Origin: Corynebacterium phocae
GTDB lineage: Bacteria > Actinomycetota > Actinomycetes > Mycobacteriales > Mycobacteriaceae
NCBI RefSeq assembly: GCF_008693075.1
Contig: NZ_VXKJ01000048.1
Span: 1 to 64,000 of the forward strand
Length of the DNA stretch: 64,000 nucleotides
Reading direction: 5' to 3'
Part shown: piece after piece, positions 19,805 through 28,658 of the stretch
Layout: each line of letters opens with the position of its first letter
Position numbering within the stretch: position 1 is the stretch's first letter
Position numbers and translations under genes: made by a program
Notes under the pieces: generated by a model
Databases searched by the model: none
What the model saw: only the letters and a program-made list of their open reading frames with translations
Told to the model about the DNA's origin: nothing

Positions 19805-22456
19805 GTGAATAAGACACTCAACCGGAAAGCCCTGGCAGCCACCACCGTGCTGGCGCTGGGTTCCGCAACCTTAGTAGCACCGCAAGGCACCGGCTTTGCT
19901 CCTGAAGCTAAAGCACAATTAATCTGCGCTTCCCCATCCGCGCCTCTTGGTGGGGCCAGTGCACAGGGCACGTTGACCTCTGCTGGTCAATGGAAACAAA
20001 ACGTGGTTGCCTCCACGGACCGCGCCGAGGTTTTCCCGGGAGATACTTTCATCTACCGCGTCCAGCTGGGGTCCACCTATAGCTGGACCTCCTTCGGGCG
20101 CTTGGCGGTCAACCTGCCAGAGGGCATGAGCGTGGTGAAAACCACCAACCCTTACAGCGACTACTGCGGCTTTAGTGACCTCACTAACTCCGCCTACCCG
20201 GAGTACCAAGGTGACAAGACCGGGGTGTGGTCTGTGGCCTCCAACACCGCTTTGGTGGGTAACAAGGAGTTCCGCCAGGTGGACTTCCACATCAAAGTCG
20301 CTGAGGACGCCACTGTTCCCAGCACCCATTCGCTTGGTCTAGGCCTGCAGGTTGGACCGACCATTGGTGCAAAACAAAGCGCCGAAAACCCCAACTTTGG
20401 CCCCACAATCCGGGTCAACCCCCGGCAAGCCTCTCTTGAACTAAGCGGCGACCGCGTGATTTCTACCAGCGGGGAGGCCACCATTGAGGCGCGCCTGAAC
20501 CCCGCGCAGGCCCAAGGCCGGGTGTTTTTCTCCATCGCTGGACGCGATGAAGAAGTACCGGTGGACGTAGTAAACGGCAAAGCCGTCTGGCGCACTCCCA
20601 GCCCAGATGGGCAAAACTTCACTGTTAAGGCCCGCTACGTTTCCACCAACGGCTTTGGGGAAACGGATGTGCAGTCACTGCCCGTAGAGGTCACGGCCAC
20701 CCAGACCACCGTTACCCTAGACCACCCCGCCCGGGTAGAGGCTGAGTCCCCAGCTATCCTTTCCGCACGCCTGGCACCGCCCAATGCTAGGGGTTCAATA
20801 ACTTTCACCTGGACCACGCACAACGGGTCCAAAACGCAGTCTCGAACCGTTAGGCCGGACGAGCTAGGCAACGCCGCCATTGAGGTGGAGTTCCCCACCC
20901 AGGGCGTGGAAAAGCTCAGCGCGCAGTTTATTCCGGATCCTGATAGCCCCGTAGCCGCGTCCCCGGTCCGCTACTCCGAGATCAACGTAGGCCAGGTAGG
21001 AGGCGCGCAAAGCAAGCAGTCTCACGTGACCCTAACGGCTCCTACCTCCGGGATCCCGGACAGCCCGCTAGAGCTGCAGGCACAAGTCACCCCATCTGAT
21101 GCCCGTGGCCAGGTGGAGTTCTACATTGGTGATACCCAGCTTGGAACCGCACCGGTTATCAACGGCCAGGCCTCACAAACTTGGACGCCCACTGCCACCG
21201 GCAACATGGCGGTAAAAGCGAAATTTGTGCCTGAATCAGCACACTTGCCTAGTGAATCCCAGGCCACGTATGTCACCATCACGCCGGAGCGTTCAGTAAT
21301 CCAGTCCCTGAAGGTTGATTCCCAGGCCACGTTGTTCAAGCCCGTGCGGGTTACCGCCGTGGTCCAGCAAGCTGACGCGGAGGGCGTGGTGCGTTTCTAC
21401 ATGGGCCGCAACCCCAGCAGTGATCCGCAACCTAGCGAAGACAAAGCTGATAAGACCATCATCGACGTGCCGGTGGTAGACACCGTGGCCAGCACCACTA
21501 GCGCAGTGTTCGCCCAAACCGGTGAATCCGTGCCTGTCTACGCGGTATTTATTCCCAAAGAAGGCTCCAAGTACGCCCGTTCTGAGGCCAAGGTAGCCCA
21601 TTCCAAGGTCACTGTTCCGCAAGCCAAGGCACCCAAGAGCGGCGCAGTTAGCTTTGACAACATCAGTGTGAGCCTGGAATCTGAAGACCGGGTTTACCGC
21701 GCGGGGGACCAGATCCAGGTCCGCGTGCACCTGGAAAACCACGAGTCCATTATGAACGGGTTTACCTATGTCAATGAGGTTGGCCTGTACGCGCCCAAGG
21801 GCTTTGAGTTTATTTCCGTGGGCGGCACCGATGTCAGCGGCACGGTGAAAGCCCAGGAATCGCTGGTGGATAAAAACAACACCCGCTACACCGGATTCCG
21901 GTTGACCAAGTCCAACGTGCCTTCCAACGCTTTCCCGGACTCCGGTTACCGGGATTTCACGGTCACCTACCGGGTTACCGACGCCGCCGTGACCGGCACA
22001 CCCAGCAAGTTTGAGGTGGCCGTCAACCTCTACGGCGGCGGGGACGCCTCCAAGGAGGGTGAAGTCACCTGGGTTGGCAAGACCATCCAGGCTATCTCCA
22101 ATGTTGCTGGTTCCTTTGCCGGCGATATCTGGGGCAAGCTGATCAAGTCAGCCGGCACCGGCATTGGTGGCTTTATCAAGGGCCGCAAACGCACGAACCT
22201 TGGCCCCCGGACGGCGGAATCCATGCCGGTTACAGTGGCCGGGACTTCAGGTACCGGAAACCCCAACCCACCCATTGACAAGATTGAGGAAGAACCTGGA
22301 TCCAGCGATATGCCGGAGTGGCAGCAATTCCTCATCGCGGTGGTATCTTCCTTCGCGGCTATAGGACTCATTGCGGCCGCGCTGTTTAGCTTCATCCGCA
22401 ACCCGGACTTCATCAAGCAGTTCAACCTTCCGCCGCTGCCCAAGCTACCGTTCTAG
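19805..22456 (+). CDS. Large surface protein with Ig-like repeats and C-terminal anchor
   Basis: 883 residues from a GTG (AAAGGT 12 nt upstream). An N-terminal signal peptide (to about residue 38, ending KAQ) is followed by an all-beta region and at least three Ig-like (bacterial Ig type 3) repeats in about 210-600 (LDHPARVEAESPAILSARL, LTAPTSGIPDSPLELQAQV). A further domain covers about 615-760. A membrane segment near 855-873 (FLIAVVSSFAAIGLIAAALF) precedes a short tail ending NLPPLPKLPF. There is no LPxTG motif, so it is membrane-anchored. Probable adhesin or envelope protein; the ligand is unknown. Confidence 0.8.
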   Translation: MNKTLNRKALAATTVLALGSATLVAPQGTGFAPEAKAQLICASPSAPLGGASAQGTLTSAGQWKQNVVASTDRAEVFPGDTFIYRVQLGSTYSWTSFGRLAVNLPEGMSVVKTTNPYSDYCGFSDLTNSAYPEYQGDKTGVWSVASNTALVGNKEFRQVDFHIKVAEDATVPSTHSLGLGLQVGPTIGAKQSAENPNFGPTIRVNPRQASLELSGDRVISTSGEATIEARLNPAQAQGRVFFSIAGRDEEVPVDVVNGKAVWRTPSPDGQNFTVKARYVSTNGFGETDVQSLPVEVTATQTTVTLDHPARVEAESPAILSARLAPPNARGSITFTWTTHNGSKTQSRTVRPDELGNAAIEVEFPTQGVEKLSAQFIPDPDSPVAASPVRYSEINVGQVGGAQSKQSHVTLTAPTSGIPDSPLELQAQVTPSDARGQVEFYIGDTQLGTAPVINGQASQTWTPTATGNMAVKAKFVPESAHLPSESQATYVTITPERSVIQSLKVDSQATLFKPVRVTAVVQQADAEGVVRFYMGRNPSSDPQPSEDKADKTIIDVPVVDTVASTTSAVFAQTGESVPVYAVFIPKEGSKYARSEAKVAHSKVTVPQAKAPKSGAVSFDNISVSLESEDRVYRAGDQIQVRVHLENHESIMNGFTYVNEVGLYAPKGFEFISVGGTDVSGTVKAQESLVDKNNTRYTGFRLTKSNVPSNAFPDSGYRDFTVTYRVTDAAVTGTPSKFEVAVNLYGGGDASKEGEVTWVGKTIQAISNVAGSFAGDIWGKLIKSAGTGIGGFIKGRKRTNLGPRTAESMPVTVAGTSGTGNPNPPIDKIEEEPGSSDMPEWQQFLIAVVSSFAAIGLIAAALFSFIRNPDFIKQFNLPPLPKLPF

Positions 22457-22532
22457 GCACCCGGCTTCTAACCCACCATTTCTTCCAAACCCATCACGCG
22501 CGGCCGCCGCTGCGCGTGGAAAGGAAACATTT

Positions 22533-23834
22533 ATGAAACTCTCTCGCTCAGCTATCGCACTGCTGGCGCTGACCAGCACCGCCTTTGCCACCATTACGGT
22601 TCCCTCCGCTACCGCCCGCCCCGTCATGGGAAACCAGGTTGCTGCTTTTGAGCAGCACCAGAAAGTTGGCGTCCAAGCCATCACCGTTGTGGACCACGAC
22701 TCCGTGTTTCCCGGCAGCCAGTTCAAGGTGAAGGTTCTCTTCGCGCAAGACCCTGATCCCCGCAATTTTGCTAATGTCACCAAAGGTGTATATCCAAAGG
22801 CCGCCGGCGTGGGCATGGATAAGGCGCTTTGGGACGCCATTGACCATGACTCCGCCACGGTAAAGCAGTACGCCACCGCCGCTGAGGTCAAGGCAAACTT
22901 CACCGAAAAGGAGCTTGCCCAGCTCCCCGCCCCCATCCGGTCCGCGATTGACAATGACTCGTGGCAGCTGAAGGACCGCAACCGCCAGGATCTAAGCAAA
23001 GTGGCGTTTGAGGACTACTTTGGCTGGAAATACGCCGTGGTTGCGGATCCTAACTACACCTCGGACGATGACGGGCTGGGCACAGACGGCCTCATCGCGC
23101 TGGAATTTACCTTCCAGGTAGGCAATGACCTGAACGCGCAGGACGGTTTGCACGTGGGGGCTGATTTCTACGCTCCTACTTCGGGCGGAATCATCCGCGG
23201 GGATGGCGGCAATTGGAAAAATCAGCTTGCTCCAGTCACGGTAAAGGTGCGCAAAGAGGCTGACGTTGAGATGCTCACCCGGGCCGGGGACTACAAGGTT
23301 GGTGACAAGGTCACGCTTACCGCACGCGTGACGCCTAGCCAGTACCAAGGCAACGTGACCTTCAATGTGGGTGGGCAAATCATCAACGCCACGATCAACA
23401 ACCAGACCGCCACAGCGGAGTACACGATGACTGAGGAGACGGTCAACGTCCGCGCCCAAATCACCGGCAATGATGAGTTCAGCGGCGCTATCTCTGATTA
23501 TGTCCGCCTGGCGCCTAAGGCCACTGAGGTACCCACTCCGTCTAGTGCGCCGAAGCCCAGCCCGGATGCCCCGGCCCCCGAGCCTTCGCCTGCTCCCGCG
23601 CCTTCACCCGCCCCCAGCAACCCGCAGACCAGCGAGCCCGAGACTAGCAAGCCTCAGACTAGCGCGCCCGAGACTAGCAAGCCCTCCACCCCACCGCCCG
23701 CAGCGGATGAGCCGGAATCCAGCTCCGTTAAGGATTACTGGTGGGCCATCGTGCTTGGCATCTTGGGCTTGTTGGGCATTGCCGGTGGCCATGCTTGGAT
23801 CAACGGGCTAATTCCGGGTCTTCCCCGGCCGTAG
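22533..23834 (+). CDS. Surface protein with Ig-like domain, Pro/Ser-rich stalk and C-terminal anchor
   Basis: 433 residues from ATG 22533, preceded by AAAGGAAAC. A start further upstream in the same frame would overlap the preceding gene and hide the signal peptide (MKLSRSAIALLALTSTAF). A globular domain (about 30-245) is followed by one Ig-like unit (about 250-330: VEMLTRAGDYKVGDKVTLTA). A Pro/Ser/Thr stalk with repeated PETSKPQTS units and a membrane segment (WAIVLGILGLLGIAGGHAWI) follow. The tail ends LIPGLPRP. It lies 76 bp after the larger surface protein and shares its Ig-like domain and Pro/Leu tail. Confidence 0.8.
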   Translation: MKLSRSAIALLALTSTAFATITVPSATARPVMGNQVAAFEQHQKVGVQAITVVDHDSVFPGSQFKVKVLFAQDPDPRNFANVTKGVYPKAAGVGMDKALWDAIDHDSATVKQYATAAEVKANFTEKELAQLPAPIRSAIDNDSWQLKDRNRQDLSKVAFEDYFGWKYAVVADPNYTSDDDGLGTDGLIALEFTFQVGNDLNAQDGLHVGADFYAPTSGGIIRGDGGNWKNQLAPVTVKVRKEADVEMLTRAGDYKVGDKVTLTARVTPSQYQGNVTFNVGGQIINATINNQTATAEYTMTEETVNVRAQITGNDEFSGAISDYVRLAPKATEVPTPSSAPKPSPDAPAPEPSPAPAPSPAPSNPQTSEPETSKPQTSAPETSKPSTPPPAADEPESSSVKDYWWAIVLGILGLLGIAGGHAWINGLIPGLPRP

Positions 23835-23910
23835 GACCGCCGCTAGCGCGCAGTGCTAGCTAGGCGAGTCCCGCTCCCGCGGGCGTTCCTCCCCTAGCAA
23901 GTGCCCGTTT

Positions 23911-23958
23911 GCTCCCCGTCTGTAGCTTCAATGGAAGCTGACAGGCGGGGAGCTTTTT
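23911..23958 (+). terminator. Terminator of the surface-protein operon
   Basis: GCTCCCCG pairs with CGGGGAGC, with an inner imperfect stem (GTAGCTTC/GAAGCT), followed by TTTTT. It lies 77 bp after the second surface protein gene. Confidence 0.9.
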
Positions 23959-24457
23959 GGTAGTGCCTAGCGCGACGGCTGGGCGGGGTCGGGCACTGCG
24001 GTATCCATCCAGCGGGTCAATGAGGGAATTTTTTTCTTGAGTTTAGGGGCGGGTAGGCCCGGAGGGCAGGGAAAGCGTTAAAACCCGGAGATTCATAAAC
24101 CCTTAGTGACAGATAATCTCTTAAGCCCAGGTTGCTGGCAGTGGCGTGAGAAAAAGGGAAGTCTCAATCTTATTCAAGACGGGCCGGGCGGGATATATCG
24201 CCAGAATGCGCAGCCCCCTCACTAGGCAATTCCCGGGAAGTGAGATATTTTCTATAGCGTGAACGATTATTAAACGGGGTGCGGACATAGTAAGTTAATA
24301 CCAAGTTTAGAAAGATTGTGACACTGCTCAACCCCATGGCACCTTTTCACTAAGGTCACAGTGAAACCTTCTTGATAGACCGCTTTAACCCCCAGTGGCT
24401 TTGGCTACACCGGTGGCTTAAAGGCTGTGTACGTTTCACAATTATTGGAGACTACTA
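23959..24457. other. Upstream region of the opp operon
   Basis: No gene seen in this 500-bp stretch, which should contain the opp promoter. AT-rich stretches near 24235-24310 (GATATTTTCTATAGCGTG) are promoter-like. A palindromic site (24345-24366) is listed separately. Confidence 0.4.
24345..24366. promoter_or_regulatory. Inverted repeat, possible operator upstream of oppB
   Basis: TTTCACT and AGTGAAA are exact inverted copies with 8 bp between, about 90 bp before the oppB ATG. A TGTGACACTGCTCA stretch just upstream (about 24317-24330) partly resembles GlxR/CRP-type sites. The binding protein is not known. Confidence 0.4.
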
Positions 24458-25441
24458 ATGTTCAAATATCTCATAAAGAAGGCAGCAGGTTGGACGCTCA
24501 TCGTCTTTTTAGCCACCAACCTGACTTTCTTCTTGGCGTCGGCATTCCTTGACCCACGCTCGAACTATCTGGGCCGGCGTCCACCCATGACCCCGGACCA
24601 GATCAACACTCTCTTGGAGCCTTACCACCTGAGCCCAGAGACACCCATCCTTGAACGTTGGTGGTCCTGGTTCACCGGAATTATGCTGCACTGGGACTGG
24701 GGCTATTCCCCCACCGGTGCCTCCGTTAATGATGAGATTGGCTTCCGCATCTGGGTATCCGCGCAGCTGATGCTGGTGGCTACCCTGCTGACAATCGTCC
24801 TAGGCGTGTCCGTGGGCGTCTACACAGCCTCCCGGCAGTACCAGCGCGGCGACCGCATCTGGCAGGCACTGTCCATTATCTCGATGAACATCCACATCGT
24901 GGTGGCATCCATCATCGTGGTGGCCGCCGCCATCAAGATCAACGACCTGGCGGGCACCCGCGTGCTTTACGTTACCGGCGCTTCCAGCCCGGACGTGCAC
25001 GGGTTCTTCCCCAAGCTCATTGACTATGCGCAGCACCTCATCCTGCCCACCGTGGCCCTGGTGGTTATCGGCTACGCCGGCTACCACTTCATGCAGCGCT
25101 CCTTGCTGCTGGATAACATCAACGCTGATTACGTCCGCACCGCGCGCGCCAAAGGCTTGACCAAGAGCCAGGCCATTCGCAAGCACGCGCTGCGCACGTC
25201 AATTATCCCCGTGGCCACCTCCGTGGCCTTCGCCGTGCCCGGTATCTTTACCGGTGCCGTCCTGACGGAGAAGATCTTTGCCTGGAACGGCATGGGCGTT
25301 TACTTCGTTGAGACCATGGCAAAAAATGACATCCATGGAGCTGTTGCCGTGGCGGCGTTCGGTGCCGCACTGACCGGCTTCTCCGCAATTTTGGCCGACA
25401 TCGTTGTCGTGGCCCTTGATCCTCGAGTCCGGGTGAGCTAA
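24458..25441 (+). CDS. oppB: Oligopeptide ABC importer permease OppB
   Basis: Membrane component of a peptide importer; 327 residues, six membrane segments. The start with IKKAAGWTLIVFLATNLTFF is typical of OppB/DppB-type permeases. The EAA coupling loop is visible as YVRTARAKGLTKSQAIRKHA. GGAG lies eight bases before the ATG. It is the first gene of a four-gene cluster and is separated by 2 bp from oppC. Substrate is inferred to be peptides from the family. Confidence 0.9.
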   Translation: MFKYLIKKAAGWTLIVFLATNLTFFLASAFLDPRSNYLGRRPPMTPDQINTLLEPYHLSPETPILERWWSWFTGIMLHWDWGYSPTGASVNDEIGFRIWVSAQLMLVATLLTIVLGVSVGVYTASRQYQRGDRIWQALSIISMNIHIVVASIIVVAAAIKINDLAGTRVLYVTGASSPDVHGFFPKLIDYAQHLILPTVALVVIGYAGYHFMQRSLLLDNINADYVRTARAKGLTKSQAIRKHALRTSIIPVATSVAFAVPGIFTGAVLTEKIFAWNGMGVYFVETMAKNDIHGAVAVAAFGAALTGFSAILADIVVVALDPRVRVS

Positions 25442-25443
25442 AA

Positions 25444-26466
25444 ATGACTGAACTAGATCCAGTAAAAGACCCCGCAAACCAGGGCAAGACCGTACCCGTT
25501 GGCAACCGCCGGGCCGTGGTGCCCATGGAAAAGGATGAAACTGAGGTCGTGCTCAGCTCCGCTGATGACGCGGTGGCGCAGGCTGAACCAGAGTCTCCAG
25601 AGTTGGTGCGCGGCACCAACCGCCTGACCCTCTACAAGCGCCGGTTTATGCGCAATAAGGGCGCTGTAATCGGGCTTTTCATTTTCATCTTGTTGGTGGC
25701 TTTCGCCGTGTTCGGTGGCTACCTGGCCAAGTGGGATTTCACCGAGCCTGACTTCCTTAACTTATCCACCCCGCCTTCCTCCGAGCACTGGTTTGGTACC
25801 ACCGATGGCGGCCATGACTTGTTCGCACAGGCCTCGCACGGCCTGGGGCGCTCGCTTATCATCGGCGTGTCCGTGGCCTTTTCTACGACGGTGATCTCTG
25901 CGATCATCGGCGCCGGGGCGGCCCTTCTGGGCGGTTGGGTGGAAAAGACCATCTTGACGCTCATCCACTTCCTGCTGGCCGTTCCCAGCTTCCTTATCCT
26001 GGCACTGCTGGTTTCTGACTCCGGCGGTGACTGGAAGATGTTGATCGTGGTCATGATCGCGTTTGGCTGGATGTACGCCGCCCGCGTCATCTGGTCGCTG
26101 TCACTGTCCATCCGCGAGAACGACTTCGTGCGCGCCGCGCGCTACATGGGTGTGTCCCGCACCAAGACCATCGTGCGCCACATGCTGCCCAACATCAGCT
26201 CGTTGCTGGTCATCCAGTTCGTGCTGGGCACCATTGCCACCGTCATGGGTGAGACCGGCCTGTCCTTCCTGGGCCTGGGCGTGAAACTTCCCGATGTCTC
26301 CTTGGGCACGCTCCTTTCCGGCGGCACCGCCACGCTGATTACCGCCCCCTGGCAGTTCTACGTACCCGCTGCCATCTTGACCCTGTTGACCGTCTCTCTT
26401 GCACTTATTGCCGATGGCCTGCGCGACGCCATCGACCCCAACTCGAAGTCCGGAGGAAAAGCATGA
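25444..26466 (+). CDS. oppC: Oligopeptide ABC importer permease OppC
   Basis: Second membrane component, 340 residues. It has a longer cytoplasmic N-terminus than usual (about 60 residues, acidic), then LTLYKRRFMRNKGAVIGLFI as the first membrane segment. The EAA loop is FVRAARYMGVSRTKTIVRHM, followed by LPNISSLLVIQFVLGTIATV. It overlaps the oppDF start by 4 bp, so translation is coupled. Confidence 0.9.
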   Translation: MTELDPVKDPANQGKTVPVGNRRAVVPMEKDETEVVLSSADDAVAQAEPESPELVRGTNRLTLYKRRFMRNKGAVIGLFIFILLVAFAVFGGYLAKWDFTEPDFLNLSTPPSSEHWFGTTDGGHDLFAQASHGLGRSLIIGVSVAFSTTVISAIIGAGAALLGGWVEKTILTLIHFLLAVPSFLILALLVSDSGGDWKMLIVVMIAFGWMYAARVIWSLSLSIRENDFVRAARYMGVSRTKTIVRHMLPNISSLLVIQFVLGTIATVMGETGLSFLGLGVKLPDVSLGTLLSGGTATLITAPWQFYVPAAILTLLTVSLALIADGLRDAIDPNSKSGGKA

Positions 26467-28394
26467 TTTCGCACAACTCCCCCACCCCAGGTTTCACAGA
26501 GCCCGAAAAGCCCACCGGGGACCCGGTCCTGCAGGTACGTGACCTCAACGTCTCCTTCCCCTCCGAGGCCGGGTCTGTGAGCGCGGTGCGCGGCGTGGAC
26601 TTTGACCTCTACCCCGGCCGTACGCTGGGCATTGTGGGTGAATCCGGCTCCGGAAAGTCCGTGACGTCCCTGTCCATCATGGGACTGCTCCCGGAATACG
26701 CCAACATCACCGGCTCGGTGAAGTTTCAGGGCGAAGAACTAGTGGGCAAGACCGACGCCCAGATGTCTAAGATCCGCGGCAAGGGAATTGGCATGATCTT
26801 CCAGGATCCCCTCTCCGCCCTGACCCCGGTCTTCGATATCGGCTATCAGCTGGTGGAGGCCCTGCAAGCCCACCAGCGGATTTCTAAGAAGGACGCGCTC
26901 AAGCGTGCCATCGAACTGCTTGACCTGGTGGGAATCAAGGAGCCGCACCTGCGCGTGAAGTCCTTCCCGCATGAGTTTTCCGGCGGTATGCGCCAGCGCG
27001 TGGTCATTGCCCTGGCTATTGCCAACAACCCGCGCGTGTTGATTGCGGATGAGCCCACCACGGCGCTGGACGTGACCATCCAGGCACAGATCCTCGATGT
27101 TGTGAAGCTCGCACAGCGCGAAACCGGTGCTGCCACCATCATGATCACCCACGACATGGGCGTGGTTGCAGAAACTGCCGATGACGTCCTGGTGATGTAC
27201 GCCGGCCGCCCCGTGGAAAAGGGCGGGGTGTTCGAGGTATTCGACAAACCGCGCATGCCCTACACCGTGGGCCTTTTGGGCTCCACCCCACGCCCGGACG
27301 TACCTTCATCCGAGCCGCTCACCCCCATTGAGGGCAACCCGCCCATACTGGTTAACTTGAAAGACCAGTGCCAGTTTGCCGCCCGCTGCCCCGTTGCCAT
27401 TGATAAGTGCCTGGAAGTAGAGCCCCGGCTCACGCCGCTTCCGGAGCTCGATGACCACGAGGCCGCGTGCATCCGCTCGCATGAGATCTACGACGGCATG
27501 ATTGGCGGGGAAAAGATGTACAAGGTTCCGCCGCTGAGCGAAGACGTGCTGGCCGATATCCCGCGCAATGAACGCCGGGTGACCCTCAGCGTGAAGGACC
27601 TCCGCAAGGAGTTCCCGCTCACCAAGGGCGCGCTGGTCAAACGCAAGGTGGGTACCGTCAAAGCCGTGGACGGGATTTCCTTTGATATCCACCAGGGCGA
27701 GTGCATGGCGATTGTGGGCGAGTGCATGGCGATTGTGGGCGAGTCCGGTTGTGGCAAGACCACCACGTTGCTGGAGATTATGGATCTCAAGCCCAAAGAC
27801 GGCAAGATTGTTCTCAACGGCCGCGACGCTTCCGAGATGTCCAACAAGGAGCGCCGGGACGCCCGCAAGCAGGTCCAGATTGTGTTCCAGGACCCCATGA
27901 GCTCACTCAACCCGCGTCTCACGGTGAAAGAAGTGATCGCGGAGCCGCTGCAGTCTTTGGGCTACGACGGTGATGTTGACCGCAGGGTGCAGGATTTGAT
28001 GGAGCTGGTGGGTCTGGACACCTCCCAGATTGACCGCTTCCCCGGGCACTTCTCCGGCGGCCAGCGCCAGCGTATTGGCCTGGCCCGCGCCCTGGCTACC
28101 AACCCCGATGTCATTGTGCTCGACGAGCCAGTCTCCGCACTGGACGTGTCCATCCAGGCAGGTGTCATCAACCTACTGGAAGACCTGAAGCGCAAGCTGG
28201 GGCTTTCTTACCTGTTCGTGGCGCACGATCTTTCGGTGGTCCGCCACCTGTCTGACCGTGTGGCCGTGATGTACAAGGGTTCCTTCGTGGAAGAAGGTGA
28301 GGTTGATGAGATCTTTGACAACCCCCAGCACGAATACACCAAGAAGCTACTCAGCGCTATCCCTATCCCCGACCCCACGGTGGCCAGGCGCTAA
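26463..28394 (+). CDS. Oligopeptide ABC importer, fused ATPase OppDF
   Basis: One 643-residue protein with two ATPase domains, corresponding to OppD and OppF. Domain 1 has Walker A GESGSGKS (59-66), signature FSGGMRQR and Walker B VLIADEPTTALD. An OppD-type Cys-rich tail follows (CQFAARCPVAIDKC). Domain 2 has Walker A GESGCGKT (426-433), signature FSGGQRQR and VIVLDEPVSALD. A 21-bp tandem duplication immediately before the second Walker A repeats ECMAIVG. Fused OppDF proteins occur in actinobacteria; the duplication is unusual and could disturb the strand that leads into the P-loop. Confidence 0.9.
   Translation: MISHNSPTPGFTEPEKPTGDPVLQVRDLNVSFPSEAGSVSAVRGVDFDLYPGRTLGIVGESGSGKSVTSLSIMGLLPEYANITGSVKFQGEELVGKTDAQMSKIRGKGIGMIFQDPLSALTPVFDIGYQLVEALQAHQRISKKDALKRAIELLDLVGIKEPHLRVKSFPHEFSGGMRQRVVIALAIANNPRVLIADEPTTALDVTIQAQILDVVKLAQRETGAATIMITHDMGVVAETADDVLVMYAGRPVEKGGVFEVFDKPRMPYTVGLLGSTPRPDVPSSEPLTPIEGNPPILVNLKDQCQFAARCPVAIDKCLEVEPRLTPLPELDDHEAACIRSHEIYDGMIGGEKMYKVPPLSEDVLADIPRNERRVTLSVKDLRKEFPLTKGALVKRKVGTVKAVDGISFDIHQGECMAIVGECMAIVGESGCGKTTTLLEIMDLKPKDGKIVLNGRDASEMSNKERRDARKQVQIVFQDPMSSLNPRLTVKEVIAEPLQSLGYDGDVDRRVQDLMELVGLDTSQIDRFPGHFSGGQRQRIGLARALATNPDVIVLDEPVSALDVSIQAGVINLLEDLKRKLGLSYLFVAHDLSVVRHLSDRVAVMYKGSFVEEGEVDEIFDNPQHEYTKKLLSAIPIPDPTVARR
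27699..27740 (+). repeat. 21-bp perfect tandem duplication in oppDF
   Basis: The unit GAGTGCATGGCGATTGTGGG plus C occurs twice back to back, in frame, adding seven residues (ECMAIVG) directly in front of the second Walker A motif. Confidence 0.95.
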
Positions 28395-28658
28395 GCCTGA
28401 CGCTTGTGAACGCAGAGCTCGCGCCAGCGCTCGTGGGCTCGGTTCACTCCCCTTCCGTGTGCGGGAGGGCTCTCCCCCGGGCTGGAAACCCCTAAAAGTT
28501 TCCCCAGTCCTGCGGAGAGTCTTTCCTCACTGGGAAGCAAAGACTCTTGAAAATCCCCAGCAACTTCCGCGTTGCTGCGGTATTCTCAGGTAAACACTCG
28601 AGGGCCGGTTCATTAACTTTTCACGAACTACCCGAAATCTACTCAAGGAGAACTTCTG
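28395..28658. other. Intergenic region between oppDF and oppA
   Basis: 264 bp with no gene. TATTCT at about 28581-28586 is a possible -10 box, and AAGGAG lies eight bases before the oppA ATG. A small hairpin (CAGCAACTTCCGCGTTGCTG, about 28558-28577) is present. A separate promoter here would let the binding protein be made in excess over the membrane parts. Confidence 0.4.

Noticed and set aside
22371-22532. N-terminal extension of the second surface protein from an upstream start
   Set aside because: It overlaps the preceding gene, is not membrane-targeting, and would hide a clean signal peptide that starts at 22533 with a good ribosome site.
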